Shown here: positions 22,947 to 32,499 of the stretch, one piece after another
Layout: each line of letters starts with the position of its first letter
Position numbering within the stretch: position 1 is the first letter of the stretch
Assembly (NCBI RefSeq): GCF_016219575.1
Contig: NZ_JACRMG010000019.1
Span: forward strand, 117,089-181,088
Origin: Bradyrhizobium sp.
GTDB taxonomy: Bacteria; Pseudomonadota; Alphaproteobacteria; Rhizobiales; Xanthobacteraceae
Length of the DNA stretch: 64,000 bases
Direction: 5' to 3'
Made by a program: the position numbers and the translations under genes
Notes under the pieces: generated by a model
What the model was told of the DNA's origin: nothing
The model's database searches: none
What the model saw: the letters and a program-made list of their open reading frames with translations, nothing else

Positions 22947-24194
22947 TCAATCTTCGGCGCGCGCATCCGCTGTGTTCCGCTTCAGCATCTGCATTGCTGC
23001 AAGCATCCTGTCGGCCAGTTCGTTCCGGTCGTAGTGCTTTGCCGTCTCCACACCCGCAGCCGACAATGCGTTGCGACGCGCGGGATCCTTCACAAGCTCC
23101 TCGATCGAATCGACCAGAGCCGTCACGTTGTCCGGCTCGATCACTACAGCTGCTCCGGCGGGCCGTAGAATACTGTCCAACTCGCCCTGCACATTGGTAA
23201 TGATTGGCGTGCCAGTCGCCATGGCTTCGAAGACCTTCGATGGAAGCACCGTCCTGAACAGCGATGTGTCCCGCAGAAGTACCAGCGTAATGTCGCTCAG
23301 ACGCCAATACTCCAGTATTTCGGCGTGTGGAACTTGACCGACGAAGGTCACATTTTCCAGGTCCCGCTTCCTGGCTTGCTGCTGCAACGTGGCCAACTCA
23401 GCTCCCGTTCCGACGATCACGAATTGCACCTCGGGTAGGCGGGAACTGCATTGGGATGCCGCGTCCAGGATCAACTGCAGGCCATGCGCCATTCCCACGT
23501 TTCCGATATAGCTAACGACGATCTTGTGCTCCACTCCCAGACAGAGACGCAGTCTCTGGGAGGGGGGGCCCGGTCCAAATGCCGCCATGTCGATGCCGTT
23601 GGTGATCACGATGATCTTGTCAGAACTGACGCCCCGGTCAATCAGCACGTCGCGCGACGAACGCGTGACGACCACAATCAACTCCGCCTGGCGATAGAGA
23701 AATTTCTCGATGCGCCGGATCATCCGTATCCCGACCCCCTCCTTCATTGCTCCCACGGCGACAATGGAATCCGGCCAGAGATCGCGAACCTCGAACAGGA
23801 ACGGACAGCGATAGATGCGGCTTACCAACCAACCGGCTACACCGGTAAAGAATTGCGGAGACGTCGCTACCACCACGTCAGGGCGCCCGACGAACAACGA
23901 GCCAATGCTGCCGGCGATCATGAAACTGAGAAAATCCAGTACCCGCAACACAAATCCGCGGTTCGCGAAGACGAGCGTCGGAACTCTGACTACATCCACG
24001 CCATCGACGAGTTCGCGCTTGAAGAGCGATTGCCGGTACCCCGCATATATCCTGCCACCTGGAAAATTCGGAAAGCTTGTGACGACATTCACCTGATTTC
24101 CGCGCGCTATCCATCGCTTCGCATGCGTACTGCAGCGAAGCGCCGACGGATTTGTCTCGGGAGGATAGTTGTCTGTGAGCAGGAGAATGCGCAA
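22947..24194 (-). CDS. GT4 family glycosyltransferase, WbuB-like
   Basis: 415 residues with a GT-B fold. The N-terminus MRILLLTDNYPPETNPSA with SFPNFPGGRIYAGYR is characteristic of the WbuB/L-fucosamine-transferase type. The C-terminal part has the donor-site blocks IGNVGMAHGLQLILDAA, FVGQVPHAEILEYW and LPSKVFEAMATGTPI. The enzyme is cytoplasmic and uses a nucleotide sugar to extend the lipid-linked repeat. It follows the heparinase-like gene by 1 bp, and 234 bp separate it from wecB. Acceptor and donor are unknown. Confidence 0.88.
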   Translation of the reverse strand: MRILLLTDNYPPETNPSALRCSTHAKRWIARGNQVNVVTSFPNFPGGRIYAGYRQSLFKRELVDGVDVVRVPTLVFANRGFVLRVLDFLSFMIAGSIGSLFVGRPDVVVATSPQFFTGVAGWLVSRIYRCPFLFEVRDLWPDSIVAVGAMKEGVGIRMIRRIEKFLYRQAELIVVVTRSSRDVLIDRGVSSDKIIVITNGIDMAAFGPGPPSQRLRLCLGVEHKIVVSYIGNVGMAHGLQLILDAASQCSSRLPEVQFVIVGTGAELATLQQQARKRDLENVTFVGQVPHAEILEYWRLSDITLVLLRDTSLFRTVLPSKVFEAMATGTPIITNVQGELDSILRPAGAAVVIEPDNVTALVDSIEELVKDPARRNALSAAGVETAKHYDRNELADRMLAAMQMLKRNTADARAED

Positions 24195-24195
24195 G

Positions 24196-25857
24196 TCAAA
24201 GCTCGAAGCAGGTTTCGACAGTCAGCGGGAGCGGCCCCCTCTGCCATCGCCAGGCAAGCACGGGACGAGGTACGCGCTGGCCAAAAGTCGGAGCAAAATA
24301 CCCATCGAGCATGCAGCGTTCGACGCCACCTCTAATTGCAACTCGTATCACGCGGCTCCCGCCCAATTCAAGCCGCCATCCATCGGATTCTACTCCCACG
24401 ACCGTGACCGCAGGATGCAAGGGAAACCGTGCGACCACCGAATGATCGCCGGCTCCGGTAATGAGATCAACTACTCTTACTGCATCCGGCGACACCGTGA
24501 CGGTTCGTCGATGAACAGGGCGTCCCGGGAGCCACCGGTACCCGTCATGGCTCGCGGAGACGGTCAACTCGCTCGCAGTTTCGGCGATTTCCACGTCGAA
24601 TGGATGCGCGCGGCGGCCCACGCGGAAGCTGGACCAGGTTTCGGACGAACTGCGATCGTCCAATTCAATCGTTGCGTGTTCTGCGCTGGAACGCTCGCGG
24701 ACCCGCACCGGCCCGATTTCATACGTTGACGTGCCGCCATTGGTAACGAGCCGCCGGTCATCGACCGAAATCTCCAGGGACAGCACGTCCGCATGGCCGT
24801 GGCCCGGCAAATATGCGGGACCAATCTCCGCGGCATCGAAGATGGCGCCGAACCGACCGGCTCGCAGAGACGCATATCCGCTTTCAGAGAGCCAATTGAG
24901 GGACCTCGCGTTCCTTACCGAAGGAATTCCAAACGACGCGCCGTGCTCGGCAAGGTCAGCGTGGCTCCGGGCCACTCCAAAGGCGGAATCGTTGAAGAAT
25001 GCGATCTCGCCATCCGGATGGGTCATGACCGAGAGCCAGTTCAGCATGCGCGTCGCCAGCCCGCGCCACGACGGCGCATGGCCACCAACCTGCTCTGGAA
25101 AGAGCGTGCTGAGCTGAACCAGATCGATGACGTCCTCGAGGATAATTGCATGATACATCGGGCTCAGCTCGAAGTGCCCGCCGTCCTCGAGTATCTGCTC
25201 GGCCAATTGCGCATCAAGAAGATCGAGTCCCTTTCGGAGCCACCCTTCCGCTTCGCGCCCCGAAAAAAAGCACCCTGCAAAAACCAGGGCCTTTGCGTTG
25301 GCCAACAAATGATTGCCCAACAAATGAAATTCGAGCGTCGCCCTCAATGATCTCGTTTGAACCGCAAGGCTCTGAAGTGCCAGGGGCCCCAATTCGTTGC
25401 CCGCCAATGCCCAGGCGATCCAATTCACGATGCGCAATGACGCGGGATACGGCTCCCAGCCGACACCATGCCGAGGCGGATTCTCGATTACCCAGCGCTC
25501 GATCAGGGTGCGATGCCAGGCGGATCTTCTTGCGGCCTCTTGCGCTCGTAGATCATCGAAATAGTGGAGATTGTAAAGCCACAGCCTGGGAAGACCCCTG
25601 GCGTTCCAATCGGCCAGCCCGTTAATTTCTGCAGCGTACGAAAGGAATCTGAACCGCGTCGGCGAAAGCATGCTGGGAGCACGCCCGGGACAGTTTCTCC
25701 AGATGCCCCCGGCTGGCCGCAGGTCGGCGGCCGGCCCCATTCTCGCCGGCACTGGAATTAGCCTACGACCGACCCGATTGAAGACCTGACACGGGCGCAC
25801 GTAGCGCAGCGTTCGCATCAATCGCGCCAACTCCTCCAGCCGCGGAAAGTTGTGCAC
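24196..25857 (-). CDS. Heparinase II/III family protein (copy 1)
   Basis: 553 residues. An alpha/alpha toroid N-terminal half carries RLWLYNLHYFDDL and NHLLANAKALVFAG. It includes SPMYHAIILEDVIDL, with the Tyr-His pair expected at the lyase site. A beta-sandwich C-terminal half contains PAYLPGHGHADVLSLEISVD. There is no evident signal peptide. Heparinase-like proteins encoded inside polysaccharide operons probably edit or terminate chains during export, although their action is rarely tested. It is second to last before the sugar-nucleotide genes and is tightly coupled to the WbuB-like gene. A second member is at 30475-32499. Confidence 0.88.
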   Translation of the reverse strand: MHNFPRLEELARLMRTLRYVRPCQVFNRVGRRLIPVPARMGPAADLRPAGGIWRNCPGRAPSMLSPTRFRFLSYAAEINGLADWNARGLPRLWLYNLHYFDDLRAQEAARRSAWHRTLIERWVIENPPRHGVGWEPYPASLRIVNWIAWALAGNELGPLALQSLAVQTRSLRATLEFHLLGNHLLANAKALVFAGCFFSGREAEGWLRKGLDLLDAQLAEQILEDGGHFELSPMYHAIILEDVIDLVQLSTLFPEQVGGHAPSWRGLATRMLNWLSVMTHPDGEIAFFNDSAFGVARSHADLAEHGASFGIPSVRNARSLNWLSESGYASLRAGRFGAIFDAAEIGPAYLPGHGHADVLSLEISVDDRRLVTNGGTSTYEIGPVRVRERSSAEHATIELDDRSSSETWSSFRVGRRAHPFDVEIAETASELTVSASHDGYRWLPGRPVHRRTVTVSPDAVRVVDLITGAGDHSVVARFPLHPAVTVVGVESDGWRLELGGSRVIRVAIRGGVERCMLDGYFAPTFGQRVPRPVLAWRWQRGPLPLTVETCFEL

Positions 25858-26048
25858 GCCCTAACCACCTTGGCATCGGAATGTCGTGGAAGGGCACAAC
25901 ATTCGCCTCAAGCTTCAACAGCCCCCAACGGCAAAGCAATCCTACGAAAGGCCAATTACGTTACCACAAGAAGGGACAAGAAGCTAAGAACAGGACGGTG
26001 CGAGCGCAACCAGATGTTCACTTCGACCTGCAGATCGCCGGCCAACAA

Positions 26049-27431
26049 TCAGCTTGCGTGTTCCTCTCGTTCGCACAAACTCCCAGCCAGGCAAAGCGCT
26101 ACCCCAAACCCCCATACAAAATTGCTGCTCACAGAGAAATTCGCTCCGAATATGACCGCCTTCGCCATGAATGCCGATATTGCGCATAAGCAAGTCGCCA
26201 CCAGCATATGCTTCTCTCGGAGCTTCAGAACTTGCAGCAAGCGGAAGGGCGCGTAAACCGCCAGCATTGCGAACCCTATCAGTCCAAGCAAGCCTCCTTC
26301 TGCAAACCGCAGAACAGCGAGGCTATGCGGTGAAGTAAGGGCGGTATCGATGGTCGGGTAGGTTCCAAAGCCAACCCCCATCATTGAACTCATGAGTCCA
26401 ATCGAAATACCGGTAGACAGCGCCTGGGCGCGTTCCGCGGGAGATTTATCGTACTTTTCGTGCTTTTCGTACTTTTCATTTTCTTCGTACTCTTCGGCCT
26501 TCTCGATTCGAACAGACGGCGCCTCCGAAGCAGTTGGCCGGGCCCCCATCGCGCTTACAAACGACGTAACCCCGCCTACGAAGGTGGAGACCATCTTGAA
26601 ATCCGCGTGAAGGAAGACTGTACCAACAAGAACTGCGCAAATTGCAGGACTTAGTCGACCATAAGCTCGAAATCGAAATATCCACAAGGCACAAACGGCC
26701 GCTACGAAGACGAGCACGACGCCTCGAGAATAGACGACCAGGCCGGCATAGGCATGTATCAGGAAAAGCCCCAGGATCAGCCAGCGTTGTCGGGACACGT
26801 AGAGAAGGCCGACAAGCCAGGGAAGCAACAACGCGCAAAGTGAAGCGTAATTGTCGATGTTGCCATAGCTGTTTGGCACACCCGCCGGAAACAACTGCGG
26901 CACCGCAGCCTTGTAACGCAGAAATTCGGAGGCCAGCACCGGAAGGGGCAGCGGCGAAGACAGCGCTTGAAACTTTGCTTGTACCGATTGGACGATGGCG
27001 ACAGTCTGGACTACCGCTATGACCGCGGCTCCTGCGGCAAAAAGTGTGGAAGCCGCAACTAGATCGCGTTGCCCGCGCAAGTGAACGGTCGCGAGATAAG
27101 ACACTGCATAGAAAACGAGAATCTCGAGCGTTCCGACGTCAATCGACTGCTTGATATAGGGCGAGAAGCCTGTCGAAACCATCCACCCTGCAAGACTGAC
27201 CCAAAAGGACAGCCGAATGAGGAGTGGAACGCGAACCATCCCATGGATTGCAAAGCTCATCGCTCCCATCAGGATGATGATAACTTCAACCAGCCTATAG
27301 GTTCTGATCGGCAAGATGGGCTGGATGGGTACCCAAAAGCATAGCAACAAAAGCACGGAGTGGCAGACGGCATCGAAGACTTCCTTGGTGCCCTCCTGAA
27401 CGCGAACCCGGAAATTCTGCTCCCACCCCAT
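26049..27431 (-). CDS. O-antigen polymerase/ligase family membrane protein (Wzy candidate 1)
   Basis: About 460 residues from the ATG at 27431; the frame extends to an ATG at 27491 without support. There are about ten hydrophobic helices, starting with VCHSVLLLLCFWVPIQP. A larger periplasmic region carries an unusual Glu/Lys/Tyr run (EEYEENEKYEKHEKYDK) and then GFGTYPTIDTALTSPHSLAVLRFAEGG. The PHS-x-n-GG pattern matches the Wzy_C/O-antigen ligase signature (PHN-like, then GxxG). The protein would polymerise or ligate lipid-linked repeats at the periplasmic face. It sits between the heparinase-like and GT4 genes of the same operon as the flippase. Confidence 0.8.
   Translation of the reverse strand: MGWEQNFRVRVQEGTKEVFDAVCHSVLLLLCFWVPIQPILPIRTYRLVEVIIILMGAMSFAIHGMVRVPLLIRLSFWVSLAGWMVSTGFSPYIKQSIDVGTLEILVFYAVSYLATVHLRGQRDLVAASTLFAAGAAVIAVVQTVAIVQSVQAKFQALSSPLPLPVLASEFLRYKAAVPQLFPAGVPNSYGNIDNYASLCALLLPWLVGLLYVSRQRWLILGLFLIHAYAGLVVYSRGVVLVFVAAVCALWIFRFRAYGRLSPAICAVLVGTVFLHADFKMVSTFVGGVTSFVSAMGARPTASEAPSVRIEKAEEYEENEKYEKHEKYDKSPAERAQALSTGISIGLMSSMMGVGFGTYPTIDTALTSPHSLAVLRFAEGGLLGLIGFAMLAVYAPFRLLQVLKLREKHMLVATCLCAISAFMAKAVIFGANFSVSSNFVWGFGVALCLAGSLCEREEHAS
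26449..26510. repeat. Degenerate 9 bp tandem repeat within a polymerase gene
   Basis: Six consecutive near-copies of a TCGTACTTT-like 9-mer encode, on the minus strand, six acidic-x-x triplets ending in Tyr, Asn, His or Ser. Because the unit is a multiple of three bases, gain or loss of copies would keep the frame. Confidence 0.65.
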
Positions 27432-27567
27432 CTTCAAGTGCTTTCGGAACTGTCTAGCATTCAGCTTTCTGCCGTTGGGGCAGCATGTCATGCATCAGCA
27501 ACAGTGCACACAATCAAACCGCCAAGCGTCCAAATAGACGACTCACGCTGATACTGACACAGCAATT

Positions 27568-29238
27568 TCACTCTTCCATAATTCCCAAGGATCGCGCTCG
27601 CGCAAGGATTGCATCAACGTGATGGGTCCATGTAAAGCACCCCAGCGCAGAGATTCGGGCGCTCGCCGCAATATCACTCGCAAATTTCGTATCTTCAACC
27701 ACCTTACGCAAGGACTTCAGGAAATCTTCTTCGTCGCCTGGGCGAAAGAGTTCGGCCATCGGACTGAGCAGACCGCCTCTGCAGAGCTCACCCCTCAAGA
27801 CCTTGCCAATCTGGTCCAGGTCGGAAGCGACAATCGGGCGCTCCATCGCCATGTACTCAAACAGCTTGGTCGGCGACCCGAAGAATGCACTTCCGTCGAC
27901 GTTCGGGACAGTTGGGCACAGAAATATGTCCGACGATGCAAGATATAGCGGTGCTTCGGCCTGCGGGATCGTTCCCGTCAGCGTGGCAAATCTGCTGTAT
28001 GGCTCGTCAGCCAGCAAGCTGCGGACTTCGGCCGATTTCAATCCGTCGCCGATGAGCAGGAAATGCAGCTTTCTTGCTTCCACCCATGCTAGATGGTCAT
28101 CAATCAAGCGTCGTATTGCTCGTGCAAGGAATACGACGCCGTGCCAGGCGCCAAACGTCCCGATGAACGTTGCAACCCTGGCGTCTCCTCGAATCCCCAA
28201 TTTCTCACGCAAGCCGCCCGTCTCTGCCAAAGAAAAGCGGTTTGGATCAAAAATAGCGGGATCAACACAGTTGGGATAAGCCACAATCCGCTCTCTATCG
28301 ACGCCGGCAGCAACCACTTCTTCGGTCAAGGCGTCCGAAACGGTGACAACAAGGTCGGCATTTCGAAGAGAAGCGCGCTCGGCACTCACCGCCATATCAT
28401 GAAATCGTAGTCTCTTGTTCCAATTGGCGGCTGCCCACGCTTCAGAACCGTTGTACTCAAGCACGAAAGGGATGCCCGTCTCTCGTCGCAAGCAAGCGCC
28501 GGTGAAGTTGTGGACTGACATGCGCTGATAAATAAACGCGTAGGAGTGTTCTGCCAGGAGTCTTCGCGCGCAAAGCTCAAATCCTTCGTTGAAGGAATAG
28601 CAATTGAGTTCTGGAGGCATTGCCAGGTGCCCCGCATAGGGTACCTTGAACTGCAGCGCCCCGGAGAGACCGACAGCCGTCCTGCCGCTCGCATAGTCGA
28701 CGCGATAGCTCCGCGCAGCAAAGGCGTTGATCACCCCGCTTGTGTGGCCGACCGAGCCGCCTACTTCGCGCCCGATCGGCAAATTGGCGTCGAGATACAA
28801 AATGCGTCTGCTTCGATTTGCAACAGGGGATAACGTCGGTGGCCTTCGCACCGCAAATTGCTGGACCAGTCGCCTCGATCGCCAGTACGCGAACCTGCTC
28901 GATACCTGCGCCTTAGCTATCTTTAGCGCCCATTTGGCAAGCTCACCCCATGACACGGTCTCAAGTATGCGGTCGGGCCACATTACAGCGACCCGTCCCG
29001 AAGAAATCATCGCTGCGAGCAAGATGAGAGGCCCCGCAAAATAGCTTGAGCTCGCGTCTTCAATAGCAACGACCGTGCTCTCAGCCTTTAGCGACCGAGC
29101 CTGGATCGCAACCCGGATCAGACCCTGTTCCCGCGCCCTGCTAACCACAACATAATTGGTCTGGTCCGGATGACCGAGACTGATCGAAGCCTGGAAGTCG
29201 GCGCTTAGTGCATAATAGCTTATGACGTTACGCACCAT
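27568..29238 (-). CDS. GT4 family glycosyltransferase with long N-terminal extension (paralogue A)
   Basis: 556 residues from the ATG at 29238, which begins 1 bp after the flippase stop. Residues 1-150 are a family-specific extension (VVVSRAREQGL, VMWPDRILETVSW) of unknown role. The GT-B core follows, with ILYLDANLPIGREVGGSVGHTSGV, EYNGSEAWAAANW, FIGTFGAWHGV and FFGSPTKLFEYMAMERPI (donor-site Glu). The whole protein is paralogous to 34560-36296, including the extension. No signal peptide is seen; it is presumably a peripheral cytoplasmic enzyme. Confidence 0.87.
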   Translation of the reverse strand: MVRNVISYYALSADFQASISLGHPDQTNYVVVSRAREQGLIRVAIQARSLKAESTVVAIEDASSSYFAGPLILLAAMISSGRVAVMWPDRILETVSWGELAKWALKIAKAQVSSRFAYWRSRRLVQQFAVRRPPTLSPVANRSRRILYLDANLPIGREVGGSVGHTSGVINAFAARSYRVDYASGRTAVGLSGALQFKVPYAGHLAMPPELNCYSFNEGFELCARRLLAEHSYAFIYQRMSVHNFTGACLRRETGIPFVLEYNGSEAWAAANWNKRLRFHDMAVSAERASLRNADLVVTVSDALTEEVVAAGVDRERIVAYPNCVDPAIFDPNRFSLAETGGLREKLGIRGDARVATFIGTFGAWHGVVFLARAIRRLIDDHLAWVEARKLHFLLIGDGLKSAEVRSLLADEPYSRFATLTGTIPQAEAPLYLASSDIFLCPTVPNVDGSAFFGSPTKLFEYMAMERPIVASDLDQIGKVLRGELCRGGLLSPMAELFRPGDEEDFLKSLRKVVEDTKFASDIAASARISALGCFTWTHHVDAILARARSLGIMEE

Positions 29239-29239
29239 T

Positions 29240-30478
29240 CTAGCAGGCCCCAACTCTCTTCCGCGACAGCACCTCATACAAGAGCAGCGCCAACACCAGC
29301 GCATAGCTGAGCGCAATCGATAGCGAAACACCTACGCCTGCCCATTTCGGAGCGAGCCAGTAGCTCAAGCCGGTTTGCACGATAAGACCGATCAGCCAGG
29401 CGAAAACCTGGATTCTTGGAAATCCTTCGGCCGACAAGTACTGCGAGACGACGGTGACGAGCGAGACAATCAGCACCGAAGGCAACAATGCTTGCGTCAA
29501 CACAGCAGCCCTCGCGAACGAATCGCCAAAGAGCACTTGAATGATCCAGGGAGCAAGAGCAGCAACGGATCCCAGGACTATCGTCATGATGACGGCAACT
29601 CCCCAGAACGTTCGCCACAACGTCGACCACCGCTGATCGCTCTCCGCGCGAAGAAACTCAGGGAAGAGGAGCAACCCGATCGTGGATGGAAGCATCGTCA
29701 GCCCGTCTGTGAGTTGCGAAGCGACCGAAAATTGCCCCACCTCTTCGATACTACCCTGATGATGAAGCGCAAACGCGCCTACACGAGCCATGATGAAGCC
29801 GAACATGGTGGCGAGGTACACTCTCGAGGCGAAGAAAATGCCGCTTTCGAACAATTGAAAGTCAAACCTCGGATAAGGCGGTTGACCGCCGAGTATGCAG
29901 TAAGCGCCATAGATCATTGGAAGCGCGACTGAAATTGCTGCACTCAAGAGAAAAATCGTCAACGTCCCAAACGGGGCAAAGGACAGCGTGGTTACGAGTG
30001 CCACAAGGCTGTAAGCAATCGTCAACCCATTGAACAATCGCACACGCCCCAAGCCCAGCGCGAGGTTATTGACCAGTACGGCGAACAGGAAGATCGGAGA
30101 AAGAAGAACAGCTACCAGCGAAATCGGTCCCAACGCTGGGCCAACGAGGCTGCTCAGTCCCGCCAAATCAGGCCATCCAAAAGCCAATGCAATTGGCAGG
30201 GTAACAATTGGTGCGACGATGAAGGACACAAGAAAACTGTTCATCATCAACCGACCGGCCAACTCGTGCCGGTTCGCCACCAAGTAGGTATTTGAGGACT
30301 GCAAGCCCAGGTTCGCAATCTGCGATCCGATCTGGGCGATTGCAAGTATCAGGAAATAACGTCCCCGCTCTTCGGGTCCAAGAATTCGGGCGGTGATTAC
30401 ACTGACCGCAAAGGGGCCCATCATCGCCAGCAGGCGCGCCAGCATTGTGGTGGCGATGTCAGCGATAAATTGGGTCAT
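29240..30478 (-). CDS. Wzx-type oligosaccharide flippase (copy 1)
   Basis: 412 residues from the ATG at 30478, which overlaps the stop of the preceding heparinase-like gene (ATGA). Twelve or so hydrophobic helices span the length. The N-terminal ITARILGPEERGRYFLILAIAQIGSQIANLGLQSSNTY is the typical start of the MOP/polysaccharide transport family. It moves undecaprenyl-linked repeats across the inner membrane. It shares an operon with a polymerase and glycosyltransferases, which makes this block a Wzx/Wzy pathway. A second flippase is at 52923-54449. Confidence 0.88.
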   Translation of the reverse strand: MTQFIADIATTMLARLLAMMGPFAVSVITARILGPEERGRYFLILAIAQIGSQIANLGLQSSNTYLVANRHELAGRLMMNSFLVSFIVAPIVTLPIALAFGWPDLAGLSSLVGPALGPISLVAVLLSPIFLFAVLVNNLALGLGRVRLFNGLTIAYSLVALVTTLSFAPFGTLTIFLLSAAISVALPMIYGAYCILGGQPPYPRFDFQLFESGIFFASRVYLATMFGFIMARVGAFALHHQGSIEEVGQFSVASQLTDGLTMLPSTIGLLLFPEFLRAESDQRWSTLWRTFWGVAVIMTIVLGSVAALAPWIIQVLFGDSFARAAVLTQALLPSVLIVSLVTVVSQYLSAEGFPRIQVFAWLIGLIVQTGLSYWLAPKWAGVGVSLSIALSYALVLALLLYEVLSRKRVGAC

Positions 30479-32499
30479 GACCCCGAATTTGCTTTCGAAG
30501 GCGCGGGCTGGATCGCTAGATGCAGAGAGGCGGGCAGCGACCCGGTTCGTCGCCATACCAGGCGCTTTGACGGGACGAGCACGCCGTAGCTCGGTGAGAT
30601 CGTGGTCGGCTCAACCTCGAGTGTCCATCCCTCACCCTCCGCGACAATAATGAACTCGCGGTCATCTGATTGCAAACCCACCCGGGTTCCAAGCAGCGTG
30701 ACAGAAACTTGCGGAGCCAGATGAAGCGGCACCGTCAGTTGTCGGAAACCTTCGCCTTCAATCCTGTCGGCTACATCAAGACAGCCGGTTTCCTTTTCGA
30801 GCCTTATCGTTCGCTGAACCTTGATTCCAAGGCGTTGATAACCGTGATGTCTCCCGACCAACACATCTTCGACCTCGTTGCTGCGCCACGACACGCACTC
30901 AGCCTTCGCATCGTTCTGCATGTTCCACAGATCGTTCGGGTCAAATCGGTTGATTTCCTCCTGGCCAACCTGAGGCGTGTTGTGCGAAGCGGTGGAGCGA
31001 AACTCATTTCGCTTCTCGAAGGACGCCGTATAAGCGAACGAACCCCGATCCACCACGAGTAGCGCACCATTGAGGCGCGCCTCGAATGACAGTGCATCGT
31101 TATGCCCATGACCGCCGCGTCCGGCCAGCCCCACGGGGCCGCAATCGATGAACACATGATGATCGTTGTGCCGCATGATATATACGCCACCCGCGGTAAA
31201 GGCGGTGGATGGCACCGACCTGGACAAGGCCGTGGACAGCGCAGCAAGCTTGTTCGGACCCGTAATCCAAATCAATTCGGAGACGGATCCGTTGAACTTT
31301 GCCGCCAGTTCGTCATTTCCAACCGCGATCCCAACCAGCCCAATCAGATAGCGGTGGTCTCCAAGCTTTTGTCCGCCGAAGGGCAATGCCCTGGCATCGT
31401 CCGCATCACCCCAAAGCGGGCTTGTTCCATCCTCGCGCGAGTAAGCCGACGCAAACTGCCCCATAGCGCAAAGCCGTTTCGCGTAGGCCGTCGGTACAGT
31501 CTCACCAACGGCTTGCCCGAACAACGCCGGCCAGGCAAACAACTCGCAAACCAACCGGTGATAGGCCACCGATGCCTCATAATCGACCCCATCGTCGAAG
31601 ACTTGCCTTTCGATCTCCGCCCGAAGGCCCGACCAGCCGATGTCGCGCCAGCGCCGGGCATCGCCAACTTCACCGAAGAAGTATCCGGCCATCACGAGTC
31701 CGGCGAGATCCGCCGTGTAATGGTTTCCGTTGATGTCGGCCACTTCAATATGCCGTCGTGTGAAATCGCCGTGGAGGTAAAGGCAGGCAAGAAAGCGAAC
31801 TCGAAAATGTTCATCGCGCCACGCATTGCTGCCTGCAAACACGTGAAACAGCCAGGTCCATGTGAAGAGCCGCATTGCAGCTTCCATCGTGCATGACCAG
31901 TTTACCGTGTATGCCAGCGGATTTGCCGATATCCATTCCATCAGCACGTCGCGGGCCGCTCCCGCGTATCGTTCGTCACCGGTCAGCAAGTAGGCCTGCC
32001 CTGCCGGTATCAGCCATTGCAGCCGCGAAATCTCCCACGGCACCTTCACGTCGCTTGGGCGGTCACGATTGACATAGTCGATCGAGCGCGCAAATGCCGA
32101 GGGCCAATCCATGCCGACGCGGTAATCACGTGCCCAGTCGATCGGCTTTCCCAGTGCGACGGGCCCTGTTCCCAACACATCGACGATCCGTCGGCATGCC
32201 TTCTCCGCCGCATCGAGAATGCGCACGCTTTCGCCAGGCACGAGCTCATCGAGCACCCTGGCCTCGATTGGAGCGGTCCAGGCCGGAAATGGCGCTCCGC
32301 GCAGTCGCGACCACAGTTGATCTACCGAAGTTGCCTGCGCCAAGGCGAGCAGCCGACTTTTGCCAAGGCGGCGTTCCCGAACCGGCGCCAGCCACCGGTC
32401 AATTTCCCGCTCACCTTCATGCAAGGCGCGACGCGCAACGTAGCCCGGAGACTTACCGAGAATCCTCCTGATGCGCTTCGTCGTCTCAAGCAACCGCAT
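30475..32499 (-). CDS. Heparinase II/III family protein (copy 2)
   Basis: 674 residues, the more typical length for polysaccharide-cluster members. The N-terminal toroid has YRVGMDWPSAFARSIDYV, VNWSCTMEAAMRLFTWTW, NGNHYTADLAGLVMAGYF and the Tyr-His of VDYEASVAYHRLVCELFAW. The beta domain has GVYIMRHNDHHVFIDCGPVG, RGGHGHNDALSFEA with the conserved His, and SFAYTASFEKRNEFRSTASHNTPQV. It overlaps asnB by 14 bp and the flippase by 4 bp. It probably acts on the polymer made by this operon, by lysis or length editing; that is inference from position. Confidence 0.9.
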   Translation of the reverse strand: MRLLETTKRIRRILGKSPGYVARRALHEGEREIDRWLAPVRERRLGKSRLLALAQATSVDQLWSRLRGAPFPAWTAPIEARVLDELVPGESVRILDAAEKACRRIVDVLGTGPVALGKPIDWARDYRVGMDWPSAFARSIDYVNRDRPSDVKVPWEISRLQWLIPAGQAYLLTGDERYAGAARDVLMEWISANPLAYTVNWSCTMEAAMRLFTWTWLFHVFAGSNAWRDEHFRVRFLACLYLHGDFTRRHIEVADINGNHYTADLAGLVMAGYFFGEVGDARRWRDIGWSGLRAEIERQVFDDGVDYEASVAYHRLVCELFAWPALFGQAVGETVPTAYAKRLCAMGQFASAYSREDGTSPLWGDADDARALPFGGQKLGDHRYLIGLVGIAVGNDELAAKFNGSVSELIWITGPNKLAALSTALSRSVPSTAFTAGGVYIMRHNDHHVFIDCGPVGLAGRGGHGHNDALSFEARLNGALLVVDRGSFAYTASFEKRNEFRSTASHNTPQVGQEEINRFDPNDLWNMQNDAKAECVSWRSNEVEDVLVGRHHGYQRLGIKVQRTIRLEKETGCLDVADRIEGEGFRQLTVPLHLAPQVSVTLLGTRVGLQSDDREFIIVAEGEGWTLEVEPTTISPSYGVLVPSKRLVWRRTGSLPASLHLAIQPAPSKANSGS

